Shown: positions 1 through 8,430, numbered from the stretch's first letter. The stretch is DNA of 28,352 nt from UBA5109 sp964606735 (GCA_964606735.1 CAZSHI010000031.1:1-28352); one strand, 5' to 3'. Notes: generated by a model not told the origin, from the sequence alone. Made by a program: numbers and translations.

Positions 1-75
1 GGGTATAGCGCAGTCTGGTAGCGCGCCTGCTTTGGGAGCAGGATGTCGGGAGTTCGAATCTCTCTACCCCGACCA
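1..75 (+). tRNA. tRNA-Pro (anticodon TGG), 5' end cut by the window edge
   Basis: The sequence folds as a tRNA. The anticodon loop CTTTGGGAG contains TGG, a T-arm GTTCGAATC follows, and the 3' end is encoded ACCA. The 3' acceptor strand TACCCCG needs a 5' partner CGGGGTA, so the first two bases lie outside the window. It is followed within 40 bp by tRNA-Arg and then tRNA-His, which suggests one multi-tRNA transcript. Confidence 0.93.
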
Positions 76-113
76 ATTTCAACCTGCTATATTGTGACGT
101 GAACTCGAGTTAA

Positions 114-190
114 GCGCCCGTAGCTCATCCGGATAGAGCATCGGCCTTCTAAGCCGAGGGTAGCAGGTTCGAATCCTGCCGGGCGTGCCA
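114..190 (+). tRNA. tRNA-Arg (anticodon TCT)
   Basis: Complete cloverleaf. The acceptor GCGCCCG pairs with CGGGCGT using one wobble pair, the anticodon loop CTTCTAA reads TCT, the T-arm is GGTTCGAATC, and the CCA end is encoded. It is the middle gene of the Pro-Arg-His cluster. Confidence 0.94.
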
Positions 191-230
191 GTTCAGCTCG
201 GGTGACAGACTCAGTTAGACCAGTTCCAAT

Positions 231-307
231 GGTGGCCGTAGCTCAGTTGGTAGAGCCCAGGATTGTGATTCCTGTTGTCGCGGGTTCGATCCCCGTCGGC
301 CACCCCA
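231..307 (+). tRNA. tRNA-His (anticodon GTG)
   Basis: Complete cloverleaf with anticodon GTG in the loop TTGTGAT and an encoded CCA. The extra 5' base G(-1) at 231 pairs with the discriminator C at 304, the identity feature of histidine tRNAs. Only 14 bp separate its 3' end from the stop codon of the convergent aminopeptidase gene. I see no clear hairpin terminator between them. Confidence 0.94.
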
Positions 308-321
308 GTTCCCCTCCCTCT

Positions 322-1761
322 TTATTCTTGAAAACTCTCAGCCTGATAAAAAGCCTGGAAGCCTCTGAACAGTTCCCAGACATCCACCTTGGACGATAGT
401 TCATAAGGAGAATGCATACTGACGATGCCGATCCCGACATCGATTACATCCATATTCTGGCCGGCAAACCATGCGGCGATAGTGCCACCGCCATAACCGG
501 CATCGTAGGAATGAGTCTGCCAGCGGATATCCCCCTCATCGAAAATGCCGCGAATATAGGCAAAATATTCCGAGTTGGCTTCACGGCCGGGGCCATATTC
601 CTTAACCACCAGACCATAGCCCAGCCTCGATGTTAACTGCGGGTTTTGCGGCTGGGGAAACAGGGGGTTTAAGGCCGTAGTGGTGTCGCTGACCAGGACC
701 TGTGAACGCGCATAGGTACGCCGCAGGTCCAGGTCGCTGAATGACCCGCTGCTGGCGGCAATTAATTCGGCGATCAGGGTATTGAACCATTCCGAGCTTA
801 CGCCGGTATTCCAGGAACTGGTTTCTTCATTGTTGACGGCATAGGCGATGACCGTCTGCTGTGGAATATCGATTTCACTGATGGCGCGCAGGCTGACATA
901 GGCGGTGGACCGGTTGTCCTGGCCATAGGCAGCTGTGAGCGCGCGGTCGAGACCGACATCACGTGGCGCAGTCACCGGAATGATCTGCAGGTCCGCACTT
1001 AGCAAATCGCTGTCCTCGATATCGTACTGGTCTTTCAGGATGGCCAGCAGGCGGGCCGAGGGCAGTGAAAGTTCAGAGCCGGGGACTGCCGGCAGAGAGC
1101 CGATAATCGGTTCCAGTTCTTCTGTGGCGATGACGTCGCGCTGAGTGCGATCGCGATAGTCACTGTCCACATGCGGCGCCAGGTCACTTATCAGCAGGAT
1201 AGGATCATCCGTATCAAGCCCTATTTCCACCCAGGCCGTACTGCCGTCCCGTTTGTCGATACGGCCGATAATTCCCAGCGGAATGTTGGTCCACTGATAA
1301 TTCTTGATGCCGCCATGTACCTGCGCATCAATGGTGACTACGCCGTTTCTGTCACGCAGCGGCACGGTTTTGAATTCAAGCCGGGGCGAATCAATATGTG
1401 TATTGATGATTTTCAGGCCCTCGTCAAGCGGCAGCCTGCCCATGATAAACAGCACCAGGGTTCGATCCCGGTTAACGGCATACCAGCGTGAACCGGGCGC
1501 CAGTTGTGCAGGATCAATGTCCGGTGACCAGGGCCGGAATCCTTCGGATTCAGCAAGGGTGATGCCATCCCGGACAAACCACATTTCGCTTCTGGCATGT
1601 CCCAGAAAATTCTTGAAGTCTACGGCAAAGTCCATCACCTGAGTCTGCTCCCCGGCATCCAGATCCAGCCAGGCTGAACCAAAGCCCGTGTTCTGGGCTG
1701 ATAAGGGGGAAGCGAGCAGAGTGAAGAACGAACCCAGTAACAATCTCCGTATGTCTTTCAT
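322..1761 (-). CDS. Secreted M18-family aminopeptidase
   Basis: Predicted zinc aminopeptidase of peptidase family M18 (aspartyl aminopeptidase relatives), 479 residues, which removes N-terminal residues from peptides. The expected dinuclear metal set is visible in order: His122 in HIDSP, Asp282 in GQDNR, the Glu312-Glu313 pair in NNEE, Asp359 in VSDTTTALNP and His450 in MHSPYEL. The usual SADMAHA motif is altered, with TTTA in place of the MAHA part. Residues 1-22 form a Sec signal peptide (hydrophobic stretch ending SPLSA before Q23), so a periplasmic or secreted location is inferred, whereas classical M18 enzymes are cytoplasmic. It is the last gene of a minus-strand run, 17 bp after the paraoxonase-like gene. 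Family call is firm; substrate is unknown. Confidence 0.85.
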   Translation of the reverse strand: MKDIRRLLLGSFFTLLASPLSAQNTGFGSAWLDLDAGEQTQVMDFAVDFKNFLGHARSEMWFVRDGITLAESEGFRPWSPDIDPAQLAPGSRWYAVNRDRTLVLFIMGRLPLDEGLKIINTHIDSPRLEFKTVPLRDRNGVVTIDAQVHGGIKNYQWTNIPLGIIGRIDKRDGSTAWVEIGLDTDDPILLISDLAPHVDSDYRDRTQRDVIATEELEPIIGSLPAVPGSELSLPSARLLAILKDQYDIEDSDLLSADLQIIPVTAPRDVGLDRALTAAYGQDNRSTAYVSLRAISEIDIPQQTVIAYAVNNEETSSWNTGVSSEWFNTLIAELIAASSGSFSDLDLRRTYARSQVLVSDTTTALNPLFPQPQNPQLTSRLGYGLVVKEYGPGREANSEYFAYIRGIFDEGDIRWQTHSYDAGYGGGTIAAWFAGQNMDVIDVGIGIVSMHSPYELSSKVDVWELFRGFQAFYQAESFQE

Positions 1762-1778
1762 ACATGGCTCCTCAGTTG

Positions 1779-2846
1779 TCAGGGTAGTGTGCGTATGGCC
1801 ACCCGGTCGCCCAGGAAGGTTCCCACCCAGATCATGTTGTTGACCATGATGCCGATGGTAGCATTGCTGAAAACAGGATTGGCCGGTGCTTCGAACAGTG
1901 TTTCGTCATCCATATCGCGCGGATTGATGGCAGAAACCTGATAACCCCGAGCACAGGCTACGATGAGCTCACGGGTTTCAGGAAAGCTGCCGCAACTTGG
2001 CTCATCACTGAGCATGCCGGAAGTCAGTAGATAACCCTCCGGACTCAGTCTGACATTGTCCGGTGAAAAAGCCAGGCTACGAGAGGTGCGTAACTGTCGG
2101 GTTGGATTGCTGCGCTCAAAGGCTACTATGGTATTTAAACCGGACGAGGCGACATAAAACTCTGTTTCATCCCTTGATATCTCGATGCCGTTATTGCCGG
2201 GCAGTTCTGCACCAGGTAAGTGACTGAAGCGTTCATCACCCGGCTGCCATTGATAAACAGCGCCTGTAGGTCTACGGTCACGTAAAAAGGTTGTATAGCT
2301 TTCACCGGGTAGGACAAGCACGGTGACCAGCAGGGAACCATCGCTGAAAGAGGCAACACTATTGGCACGCGGGCCATCCGGCATTAGCACACAACCTGTC
2401 CAGGTGATAAGGGGCAGTCCTCCATCAAGTTCGATATCGAAGACTTCCACGGCTTCACGGGCGCCATGGGCTACCGAATAAAGCGTGAAATGTCCGTTAG
2501 CGGCCGCACGAATGTTCAGTCCATGTGTATTGAAATCGCTTAGATCCGGTGCGCCGGGACAGTTAGGGTAAGCCTGACGATCATGGCGCTGCGGAGACAG
2601 TGATGGGGTATACAGTGGCTGGACCCTGCGAGTGTTGGCGTCGATCAGGTAAAAAGCCAGCCCGATTTCGTCACTGCTGGCTATGACCCAGTCAGTCCCG
2701 GGGATGTTGACCAGATCCTCGGGATTGACCAGGTTACAGATATATTCCATACCGCCGGAAGCAGCACAGTTCTCCTGGCTATAAGAGAATGGAGAGAAAG
2801 CAAGTAATGCAAGAAACAGGGGTAGGACCATGATTCTGCTGGACAT
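1779..2846 (-). CDS. Secreted paraoxonase/SMP-30-like beta-propeller protein
   Basis: A 355-residue secreted protein with a signal peptide (hydrophobic core about 6-20, probable cleavage after SYS at 23). The pattern recalls six-bladed calcium-dependent propellers of the paraoxonase/arylesterase type. Visible similarities are FNTHGLNI near residue 108, RANSVASF (Asn162), GNNGIEIS (Asn219) with EFYVASSGLNTIVAFE, and SPDNVRLSPEG (Asp263-Asn264). In paraoxonases the equivalent Asn/Asp residues hold the catalytic calcium. Several cysteines (27, 37, 96, 152) could form disulfides in the periplasm. It sits 22 bp after the dUTPase gene and 17 bp before the aminopeptidase, so it is probably cotranscribed with them. 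Lactonase or esterase activity is possible but not shown; a plain NHL/SMP-30 sugar lactonase is the alternative. Confidence 0.65.
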   Translation of the reverse strand: MSSRIMVLPLFLALLAFSPFSYSQENCAASGGMEYICNLVNPEDLVNIPGTDWVIASSDEIGLAFYLIDANTRRVQPLYTPSLSPQRHDRQAYPNCPGAPDLSDFNTHGLNIRAAANGHFTLYSVAHGAREAVEVFDIELDGGLPLITWTGCVLMPDGPRANSVASFSDGSLLVTVLVLPGESYTTFLRDRRPTGAVYQWQPGDERFSHLPGAELPGNNGIEISRDETEFYVASSGLNTIVAFERSNPTRQLRTSRSLAFSPDNVRLSPEGYLLTSGMLSDEPSCGSFPETRELIVACARGYQVSAINPRDMDDETLFEAPANPVFSNATIGIMVNNMIWVGTFLGDRVAIRTLP

Positions 2847-2868
2847 GGGAAACCTCAGTCGTGTGGGA

Positions 2869-3522
2869 TTAACTTTCGTCGTAACGGTCTTTCAGGGTTT
2901 GGTACAGGATGTGTTGGAATTCCGGGTGTTCACTGTCGATTTCTGTCATTGCTTCAACCAGGTGTTCGTTGTCCTCGCGCCCCTGCCAGTGTTTGCGATA
3001 GGTGCCTTCTTTATATCCGTGATCCTGGCGGAAAAAATTCAGTACGTTCTTGCCGACATACTGCAGGTAAAGGTCGTTCCAGCTCATCTTGCAGTCATGC
3101 AGCAAGGCCGCAAAAAGCGGGATACTGATGCGTCTGACAGCCGCCAATGCTATTTCAAGTTCTAGTTTAGATATTAAATCTAACTCATTGATATTAAATG
3201 ATTTTCCGTCAAAATTTATAAGTGGATTCTGGTCGAGTTGTGCCTCCAGCTCTTTCAGAGCCTCTTGCTGATTACCCTGGGCTTCGAGCAGCAGATGGGA
3301 GAGGGTAAAATGCCAGATATCGACCAGCTCCATCTGCAACTGTTCCAGATCACATTCCTGTTTTTTCCACCATTTCCAGCCATGGTGTTCCATGGCTTCC
3401 GCACCTTCGACGACAACCGCGCGCAAGTAGGGATAAGCGGCTTTTACCCAGTCGGGATTTACTTTGGCGTTCATGTTTGCCTGCAGGGTTAACATGACTT
3501 CGGCTTGTTGTGTGCTCAGCAT
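2869..3522 (-). CDS. Dimeric-type dUTP diphosphatase (all-alpha NTP pyrophosphatase)
   Basis: 217 residues. It hydrolyses dUTP (and probably dUDP) to dUMP plus phosphate products, keeping uracil out of DNA; cytoplasmic. It matches the all-alpha dimeric dUTPase family rather than trimeric Dut. The metal-binding ExxE...ExxD set is Glu39/Glu42 followed by Glu65/Asp68 in MELVDIWHF, with the hallmark WKWWKK at 49-54. The C-terminal block KNVLNFFRQDHGYKEGTYR is also typical of the family. It lies 17 bp after the small coiled-coil gene and 22 bp before the secreted propeller gene. A housekeeping enzyme leading two secreted hydrolases is an odd functional mix for one run. Confidence 0.9.
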   Translation of the reverse strand: MLSTQQAEVMLTLQANMNAKVNPDWVKAAYPYLRAVVVEGAEAMEHHGWKWWKKQECDLEQLQMELVDIWHFTLSHLLLEAQGNQQEALKELEAQLDQNPLINFDGKSFNINELDLISKLELEIALAAVRRISIPLFAALLHDCKMSWNDLYLQYVGKNVLNFFRQDHGYKEGTYRKHWQGREDNEHLVEAMTEIDSEHPEFQHILYQTLKDRYDES

Positions 3523-3539
3523 AGGCTTACTTGATTGAA

Positions 3540-3767
3540 TTATTGCTCATTGATGGTGTCGAGGAGTTCCTGGCGGTTCTGTATCATGTCCCGGTAGAAT
3601 TTTTTAGCGATGATGGCTTCAGGATTGTCTTCGCGGGTTTCGCCAAGATCGTCCAGCCAGCCCTGCAGGGTAGCGATCTCGCTTTCCAGCTGGCTGATAG
3701 CCTGCTTGCTCAGGTTCTCCGGGATTTCTTCTATCGTATCCGGATGACTGCTGCGTCTGTCTTTCAT
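3540..3767 (-). CDS. Small charged coiled-coil protein, unknown function
   Basis: 75 residues with no signal peptide or membrane segment. It is strongly charged and predicted helical. Residues 20-75 have heptad-like spacing of Leu/Ile (LSKQAISQLESEIATLQGWL) typical of a short coiled coil. I do not recognise a family. It is first in the minus-strand run, 17 bp upstream of the dUTPase. A probable promoter lies 42-70 bp upstream. The clean start, tight spacing and composition argue for a real gene. Confidence 0.6.
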   Translation of the reverse strand: MKDRRSSHPDTIEEIPENLSKQAISQLESEIATLQGWLDDLGETREDNPEAIIAKKFYRDMIQNRQELLDTINEQ

Positions 3768-3808
3768 AAGGCGGCCAGGAATCGACTTGCTACTAAAATG
3801 ACACTTGG

Positions 3809-3837
3809 ATTATGCCAGAAAATGCTTATCGGGTAAC
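3809..3837 (-). promoter_or_regulatory. Candidate sigma70 promoter for the minus-strand run
   Basis: Read on the minus strand, an extended -10 TGGCATAAT (CATAAT at 3809-3814) lies 17 bp from a weak -35 GTTACC (3832-3837). Transcription would start near 3802, about 35 bp before the start of the small coiled-coil gene. The -35 matches consensus poorly, but the extended -10 can compensate. Confidence 0.35.
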
Positions 3838-3868
3838 ATCGCTTTCTGGTTCATGTGAGACCTGAGAG

Positions 3869-4978
3869 ATGTTGCATAGAGGATCACGGCTTTTACGACG
3901 ACACAAGAAAGCATGGTATGGCAAACAGACCCATGGTGCAGCGCGCACCCGGTTGTTTTCGCTGCTGCTGATACTGCTTTCACTGGTTGCCTTGCATACC
4001 ATTGCCATGATGAGCCTCGAGTCCCTGGGCTTATGGTCAGCGTTCTGGTTAACACTGACCACTATTACGACGGTGGGTTACGGGGATTTGTCGGCATCCA
4101 GCTTCTGGGGACAGCTCGCTACGGTTGCCTTCCTGTATATCCCGGGCATTGCCTTGCTCGGACAGTTCCTGGGTGAATACGTTGATTACCGAATTACGCG
4201 GCGTGAGCAGATGCTGCAAGGTTTATGGAGGTGGGAAATGAAAGACCATATATTGATACTGAATACACCCATGCACAATGGAGATCTCTACCTGGAACGG
4301 TTGGTGCAGCAGATTTCCTCGACACCCGAGTTGAAGGAACTGCCGATACAGATTCTTACCCCGGTGTATACGGATGGACTACCGCCGGCCCTGCAGGCCA
4401 TGGGAGTTGTACATTATTCCGGAACTCCCACCAATTCAGCCAATCTGGCCAGAGTTAATGCTGCGGAAGCCAAATATATCTTTATCATTTCCCATAATGC
4501 CGATTCCATTAATCCGGACAGTCAGACCATCGACATCCTGGAGCATCTCAACAGTATTCCGCTCAAGGCCTTTGTGATTGCGGAATGCGTGGATGATGAA
4601 AACCGCCGACGTTTCATTCGTCTGGCAGCAGACACGGTCATCAGACCGGTCAGGGCCTATCCCGAGCTTGTTGTTCGCTCGATGGTAGCGCCGGGTACCG
4701 AACAGGTGATGGAAGACATGTTTACCTATCATGGTGCACATCAGTCGCGTTACCAGGTGAATGTGCAGGGGGTCTTATGGAAGGATATTGTCTGCGCCAT
4801 CATGCAGGCAGGGCTGGGTACAGCCATCGCCTATGTGAAGCCGGGAGGGGAACTGGAGGTCAGTCCTCGTGCGTCCCAGGCAGTCGATGCCAGTGCGCTG
4901 ATCATGATGGTCAGGCAGGATGAGGAGCCTCGTGAAGAAGCAGTACAGCAATGTCTGCAGGGATTGCCAACACAGTAA
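3869..4978 (+). CDS. Two-helix potassium channel with C-terminal RCK-like domain
   Basis: 369 residues. The N-terminus is a basic cytoplasmic stretch. TM1 spans about 29-47, the pore loop carries the selectivity filter TTVGYGD at 67-73, and TM2 spans about 83-105. This is the minimal 2TM potassium channel layout. From about 125 there is a soluble region resembling TrkA-N/RCK folds (alternating strands such as HILILNTP, KYIFIIS, AFVIAECVD), with a second lobe after about 270. The Rossmann nucleotide motif GxGxxG is absent (ILILNTPMHNGD stands there), so NAD binding is doubtful. It is probably a potassium efflux or leak channel of the inner membrane. It is divergent from the dUTPase run and ends before a strong terminator, so it is probably monocistronic. 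Confidence 0.85.
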   Translation: MLHRGSRLLRRHKKAWYGKQTHGAARTRLFSLLLILLSLVALHTIAMMSLESLGLWSAFWLTLTTITTVGYGDLSASSFWGQLATVAFLYIPGIALLGQFLGEYVDYRITRREQMLQGLWRWEMKDHILILNTPMHNGDLYLERLVQQISSTPELKELPIQILTPVYTDGLPPALQAMGVVHYSGTPTNSANLARVNAAEAKYIFIISHNADSINPDSQTIDILEHLNSIPLKAFVIAECVDDENRRRFIRLAADTVIRPVRAYPELVVRSMVAPGTEQVMEDMFTYHGAHQSRYQVNVQGVLWKDIVCAIMQAGLGTAIAYVKPGGELEVSPRASQAVDASALIMMVRQDEEPREEAVQQCLQGLPTQ

Positions 4979-5075
4979 ATTATTTGCCCCAATCCCTCTC
5001 AGGGACTATGTTGAAGAATGCACAAGGATGTGTTTTAGGCAGCAGGAAGCTGTCAGACTGATGATGTGATTGGCA

Positions 5076-5110
5076 AAAAGAAAAGGTGGCTTTGAGCCAC
5101 CTTTTCTTTT
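5076..5110 (+). terminator. Intrinsic terminator after the potassium channel gene
   Basis: A perfect 15-bp inverted repeat (5076-5090 and 5096-5110) with a 5-base loop TTTGA. The GC core GGTGGC/GCCACC is followed by a T-rich arm ending CTTTTCTTTT. The A-rich left arm means it may also work for the opposite strand. Confidence 0.85.
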
Positions 5111-5158
5111 GGATTTACGGTAAAATGCCGCGCGTCAATCTACTCTCTAAAGCCTGTT

Positions 5159-6103
5159 ATGTCAGTCGCGATATCAATAAAAGATCTGCATAAAACCTAC
5201 AGCAATGGCTTCACCGCCCTGAACGGCATTTCTCTGGAAGTTGCCGAGGGTGATTTCTTTGCCCTGCTGGGGGCCAATGGCGCCGGTAAATCCACCACCA
5301 TCGGTATCATTGCCACGCTGGTAAAAAAGTCAGCCGGACAGGTGGAAGTTTTCGGGCGTAATGTCGATACCAATACCTATGAGACCAAATTGGACCTGGG
5401 TATCGTGCCGCAGGAAATCAACTTCAACCATTTTGAAAAGGTGCTGGATATTTGCATCACCCAGGCTGGCTATTATGGTTTACCGCGCAAGCTGGCTGAG
5501 GAACGTAGCGAAAAATATCTCAAGCAACTGGGGCTCTGGGACAAGCGCTATCAGCAGGGCAGACAACTTTCTGGCGGGATGAAACGGCGACTGTTAATTG
5601 CGCGGGCTCTGATTCATGAGCCCAGACTGCTGATTCTTGATGAGCCTACGGCTGGGGTGGATATTGAGTTGCGGCGTTCCACCTGGCATTTTTTGCAGGA
5701 TCTGAACAAGGCAGGCACGACCATTATTCTGACCACGCATTATCTGGAAGAAGCCGAAAACCTCTGTCGCAATATTGCCATCATCGACAAAGGCGAAATT
5801 ATCGAAAATACCAGTATGCGGACTCTACTCAAACAACTGGATACCGAGACCTTTATTCTGGATTGCCGGGATGAACTGGCAGGCCTGCCTGAGCTTGAAG
5901 GTTTTGAGCTAGAACAGCTCGACAGCCATAGCCTGGCAGTCACCATTGATAAAAACCAGGACATCAATGCCGTGTTCAGCATGCTGGATCAGCAGGGAGT
6001 ACTTATTAAAAGCATGCGTAACAAGACCAACCGGCTGGAGCAGTTGTTTGTTTCTCTGCTGCAGAATTCATCAACCCGCTCCGTAACTGGGGGAGAGGCT
6101 TAA
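5159..6103 (+). CDS. yadG: ABC-2 type transporter ATPase, YadG-like
   Basis: 314 residues, the ATP-hydrolysing subunit of an export-type ABC transporter. Walker A GANGAGKST is at 38-46, the Q-loop Gln at 85 (VPQE), the signature LSGGMKRRL at 137-145, Walker B LLILDEPTAGVD around 157-167 (Glu162 catalytic) and the H-loop His at 194 (TTHYLEEAE). Length and sequence fit E. coli YadG. The permease gene starts 4 bp downstream, so they form a pair; the transported substrate of this family is not known. The 5' leader shows only a weak ribosome binding site. Confidence 0.92.
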   Translation: MSVAISIKDLHKTYSNGFTALNGISLEVAEGDFFALLGANGAGKSTTIGIIATLVKKSAGQVEVFGRNVDTNTYETKLDLGIVPQEINFNHFEKVLDICITQAGYYGLPRKLAEERSEKYLKQLGLWDKRYQQGRQLSGGMKRRLLIARALIHEPRLLILDEPTAGVDIELRRSTWHFLQDLNKAGTTIILTTHYLEEAENLCRNIAIIDKGEIIENTSMRTLLKQLDTETFILDCRDELAGLPELEGFELEQLDSHSLAVTIDKNQDINAVFSMLDQQGVLIKSMRNKTNRLEQLFVSLLQNSSTRSVTGGEA

Positions 6104-6107
6104 ACCG

Positions 6108-6890
6108 ATGTCCTCAGCGTCCGTGCATTACAAGTGGATAGCCTTTGCAACGATCGTGCGCAAGGAAATCCGTCGCTTTGTCAGAATCTGGATACAGACC
6201 CTGGTGCCGCCGGTCATCACCATCTCGCTGTATTTTGTTATTTTCGGCAACCTGATTGGCCGCCGTATTGGAGACATGGGTGGATATTCCTACATGGATT
6301 TTATTGTGCCAGGGCTGGTACTGATGGCGGTGATCAATAATGCCTATGCCAATGTGGTCTCATCTTTTTTCAGCCAGAAGTTTCAGAAGAGTATTGAAGA
6401 ATTGCTGGTCTCACCGGTGCCCAATTATGTCATTCTGGCCGGTTTTGTCGTCGGTGGCTCCGCGCGTGGTATTGCGATCGGCTTGATCGCCTCGGTTGTG
6501 GCCATGGCGTTCAGTGGTTTTCACCTGCATAACCTGTTCATAGCGCTGGTGGTGGTCATACTGTCTTCGATGGTGTTTTCCCTGGGTGGCCTGATTAACG
6601 CCATTTACGCCAACAAGTTTGACGATATCAATATCATTCCCACCTTTGTGCTGACGCCACTGATCTATCTGGGTGGCGTGTTTTACTCCATCGATTTGCT
6701 GCCGGATTTCTGGAAAACGGTTTCACACTTTAATCCGATCTTTTACATGGTGGATGCGTTCCGTTATGGCATTCTGGGAATTTCCGATGTCAATATCGCT
6801 TATGCCATTTTAATGCTGCTCTTGTTTGCTGGAGGGCTAGGCAGCTTTGCCCTTTTCTTGCTGAACCGGGGCACAGGGTTGAGGAATTAA
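6108..6890 (+). CDS. yadH: ABC-2 type transporter permease, YadH-like
   Basis: 260 residues with six hydrophobic segments (about 28-48, 62-84, 107-135, 140-163, 174-194, 229-252), the ABC-2 permease layout. The conserved block SPVPNYVILAGFVVGG and the C-terminal LTPLIYLGGVFYSIDLLP motif match the YadH/NodJ family. It forms the membrane channel for the adjacent YadG-like ATPase. The stop is followed one base later by the queF start, so the genes are transcribed together although their functions differ. Confidence 0.92.
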   Translation: MSSASVHYKWIAFATIVRKEIRRFVRIWIQTLVPPVITISLYFVIFGNLIGRRIGDMGGYSYMDFIVPGLVLMAVINNAYANVVSSFFSQKFQKSIEELLVSPVPNYVILAGFVVGGSARGIAIGLIASVVAMAFSGFHLHNLFIALVVVILSSMVFSLGGLINAIYANKFDDINIIPTFVLTPLIYLGGVFYSIDLLPDFWKTVSHFNPIFYMVDAFRYGILGISDVNIAYAILMLLLFAGGLGSFALFLLNRGTGLRN

Positions 6891-6891
6891 G

Positions 6892-7701
6892 ATGTCTGAG
6901 TCACTGCTTGGCCAGCAGACAGCTTACCCGCAACGCTATGATCCAAATATTCTGATTGCCATTCCCCGTGCCAAGCAGCGCAAAAAAATAGGACTTACTG
7001 CTGGGCTGCCATTTTCTGGCAGGGATGTCTGGCATGCCTATGAGATGTCCTGGCTCAATGACCGGGGACTGCCGCAGGTGGCACTGGGTCGTTTCAGTGT
7101 CGACTGTACAAGTCCTGCTCTGATTGAGTCCAAATCCTTCAAGCTCTATCTGAATTCGCACAACCAGCAACGTTATGCCTCACGTGAGGAATTTGTTCGC
7201 TTGCTGCAGCAGGACCTATCGGGTAAAGCCGGCGCCGAGGTCGAAGTCATGCTGTCATCGCCAGATGATGAACAGCAGCTATTCAGGCCTTCAGGAAGCA
7301 AGCTGGACACCCTGGATATTGATATCGACACTTATCAGCCGGATAGCCGCCTGCTGCAGCTTGAATCGGATGAGCAGGTGCAGGAGTCTTTCTATACCAA
7401 CCTGTTTCGTTCCAATTGTCCGATTACAGGGCAGCCGGACTGGGCAACGGTCGTGATCAGTTACCAGGGCGCGAAAATTTCAGCGGTCAGCCTGCTGGCA
7501 TATCTGGTTTCGTACCGTTTGCATAATGGCTATCATGAGGACTGTGTGGAGCAGATTTTTTGTGAGCTGATGCGCGCCTGTCAGCCACACAGGCTTTGCG
7601 TGCAGGCCAATTTTTTACGCAGAGGAGGGCTGGATATCTGTCCGATACGCAGCAATACTGAAGCGGCTGTCAATGATATTCAGCGTTTTGCCAGGCAATA
7701 A
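6892..7701 (+). CDS. queF: NADPH-dependent 7-cyano-7-deazaguanine (preQ0) reductase
   Basis: 269 residues. It reduces the nitrile of preQ0 to preQ1 in queuosine tRNA-modification biosynthesis; cytoplasmic. This is the long two-domain form typical of gammaproteobacteria (E. coli QueF has 282 residues). The QueF motif ESKSFKLYLNS is at 79-89. The nucleophile Cys176 is in FRSNCPITGQPDW, with catalytic Asp183 nearby. It starts 1 bp after the permease stop and is followed 1 bp later by the nitroreductase. Confidence 0.95.
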   Translation: MSESLLGQQTAYPQRYDPNILIAIPRAKQRKKIGLTAGLPFSGRDVWHAYEMSWLNDRGLPQVALGRFSVDCTSPALIESKSFKLYLNSHNQQRYASREEFVRLLQQDLSGKAGAEVEVMLSSPDDEQQLFRPSGSKLDTLDIDIDTYQPDSRLLQLESDEQVQESFYTNLFRSNCPITGQPDWATVVISYQGAKISAVSLLAYLVSYRLHNGYHEDCVEQIFCELMRACQPHRLCVQANFLRRGGLDICPIRSNTEAAVNDIQRFARQ

Positions 7702-7702
7702 G

Positions 7703-8254
7703 ATGGATGCAATAGAAGCATTACTGACACGCAGGGCATCGCCCCGTCTATCAGAACCCGCTCCGAACGCGGAAGAATGCCAGCTTATCTATAAAGCGGC
7801 CTTGCGTGCGCCGGATCATGCCATGCTGCGCCCCTGGAAATTCCTGTGTATCAGTGGGGAAGACAGAAACAGGCTGGGTGAGCTCTTTGTCGAGGCCCTG
7901 CAGCCGACATCAGAAGAGCAGAAGCAGAAACTGCTGGCAGCACCCTTGCGGGCCCCAATGATTATTGTAGCGGTGGCGAGTATTAATCCACATCCCAAGG
8001 TGCCTGCGGTAGAACAGATTTGCTCTACGGCAGCAGCTGTGCAGAACATGTCGCTGGCAGCGCATGCACTGGGCTATGCTTCCATCTGGCGAACCGGTCA
8101 GGCGGCTTTTGATGCAGCCGTGAAAAAGGGGCTTGGTATAAAGGCATCCGATGAAATAGTTGGCTTGTTGTATCTGGGTACAGCTACGGTTCAGGATAGG
8201 CCCGTTCCGGAGCTTGATCCGGCAGACTTCTTTGAGAATTGGCCGCCGGCTTAA
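7703..8254 (+). CDS. ydjA: FMN-dependent nitroreductase, YdjA-like
   Basis: 183 residues from the ATG at 7703, exactly the length of E. coli YdjA, and 1 bp after the queF stop. A start 30 bp upstream would overlap queF and add a non-homologous tail. The N-terminal MDAIEALLTRRASPRL carries the FMN-phosphate-binding Arg pair. APDHAMLRPWKFL (about 34-46) and GYASIWRTG (about 120-128) are YdjA signatures. The enzyme uses NAD(P)H to reduce nitro compounds in vitro; its physiological substrate is unclear. Confidence 0.92.
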   Translation: MDAIEALLTRRASPRLSEPAPNAEECQLIYKAALRAPDHAMLRPWKFLCISGEDRNRLGELFVEALQPTSEEQKQKLLAAPLRAPMIIVAVASINPHPKVPAVEQICSTAAAVQNMSLAAHALGYASIWRTGQAAFDAAVKKGLGIKASDEIVGLLYLGTATVQDRPVPELDPADFFENWPPA

Positions 8255-8257
8255 AAC

Positions 8258-8286
8258 TTGTAATTGACTGACGCTTACATTAGAGT
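8258..8286 (+). promoter_or_regulatory. Candidate promoter of tRNA-Ser
   Basis: A -35-like TTGTAA (8258-8263) lies 17 bp from a -10-like TAGAGT (8281-8286), followed by the GC-rich discriminator GCGCGGC common at stringently controlled stable-RNA promoters. The 30-base leader contains a hairpin GCTGCT/AGCAGC (8292-8308). TTGACT at 8264 is a better -35 hexamer but is badly spaced. Confidence 0.4.
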
Positions 8287-8322
8287 GCGCGGCTGCTGTA
8301 AAAGCAGCTATTAAAGAAAATA

Positions 8323-8410
8323 GGTGAGGTGTCCGAGTGGTTGAAGGAGCACGCCTGGAAAGTGTGTATACGGAAACGTATCGAGGGTTCGAATCCCTCT
8401 CTCACCGCCA
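8323..8410 (+). tRNA. tRNA-Ser (anticodon GGA)
   Basis: A complete class II tRNA of 88 bases. The acceptor GGTGAGG pairs with CTCACC plus the discriminator, the anticodon stem CACGC/GTGTG closes a CTGGAAA loop (GGA), a long variable arm TATACG-GAAA-CGTATC follows, and the CCA end is encoded. It closely resembles E. coli tRNA-Ser(GGA). A damaged second copy follows 20-30 bp downstream. Confidence 0.95.
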
Positions 8411-8430
8411 CATTAATATATACTTCTTCA

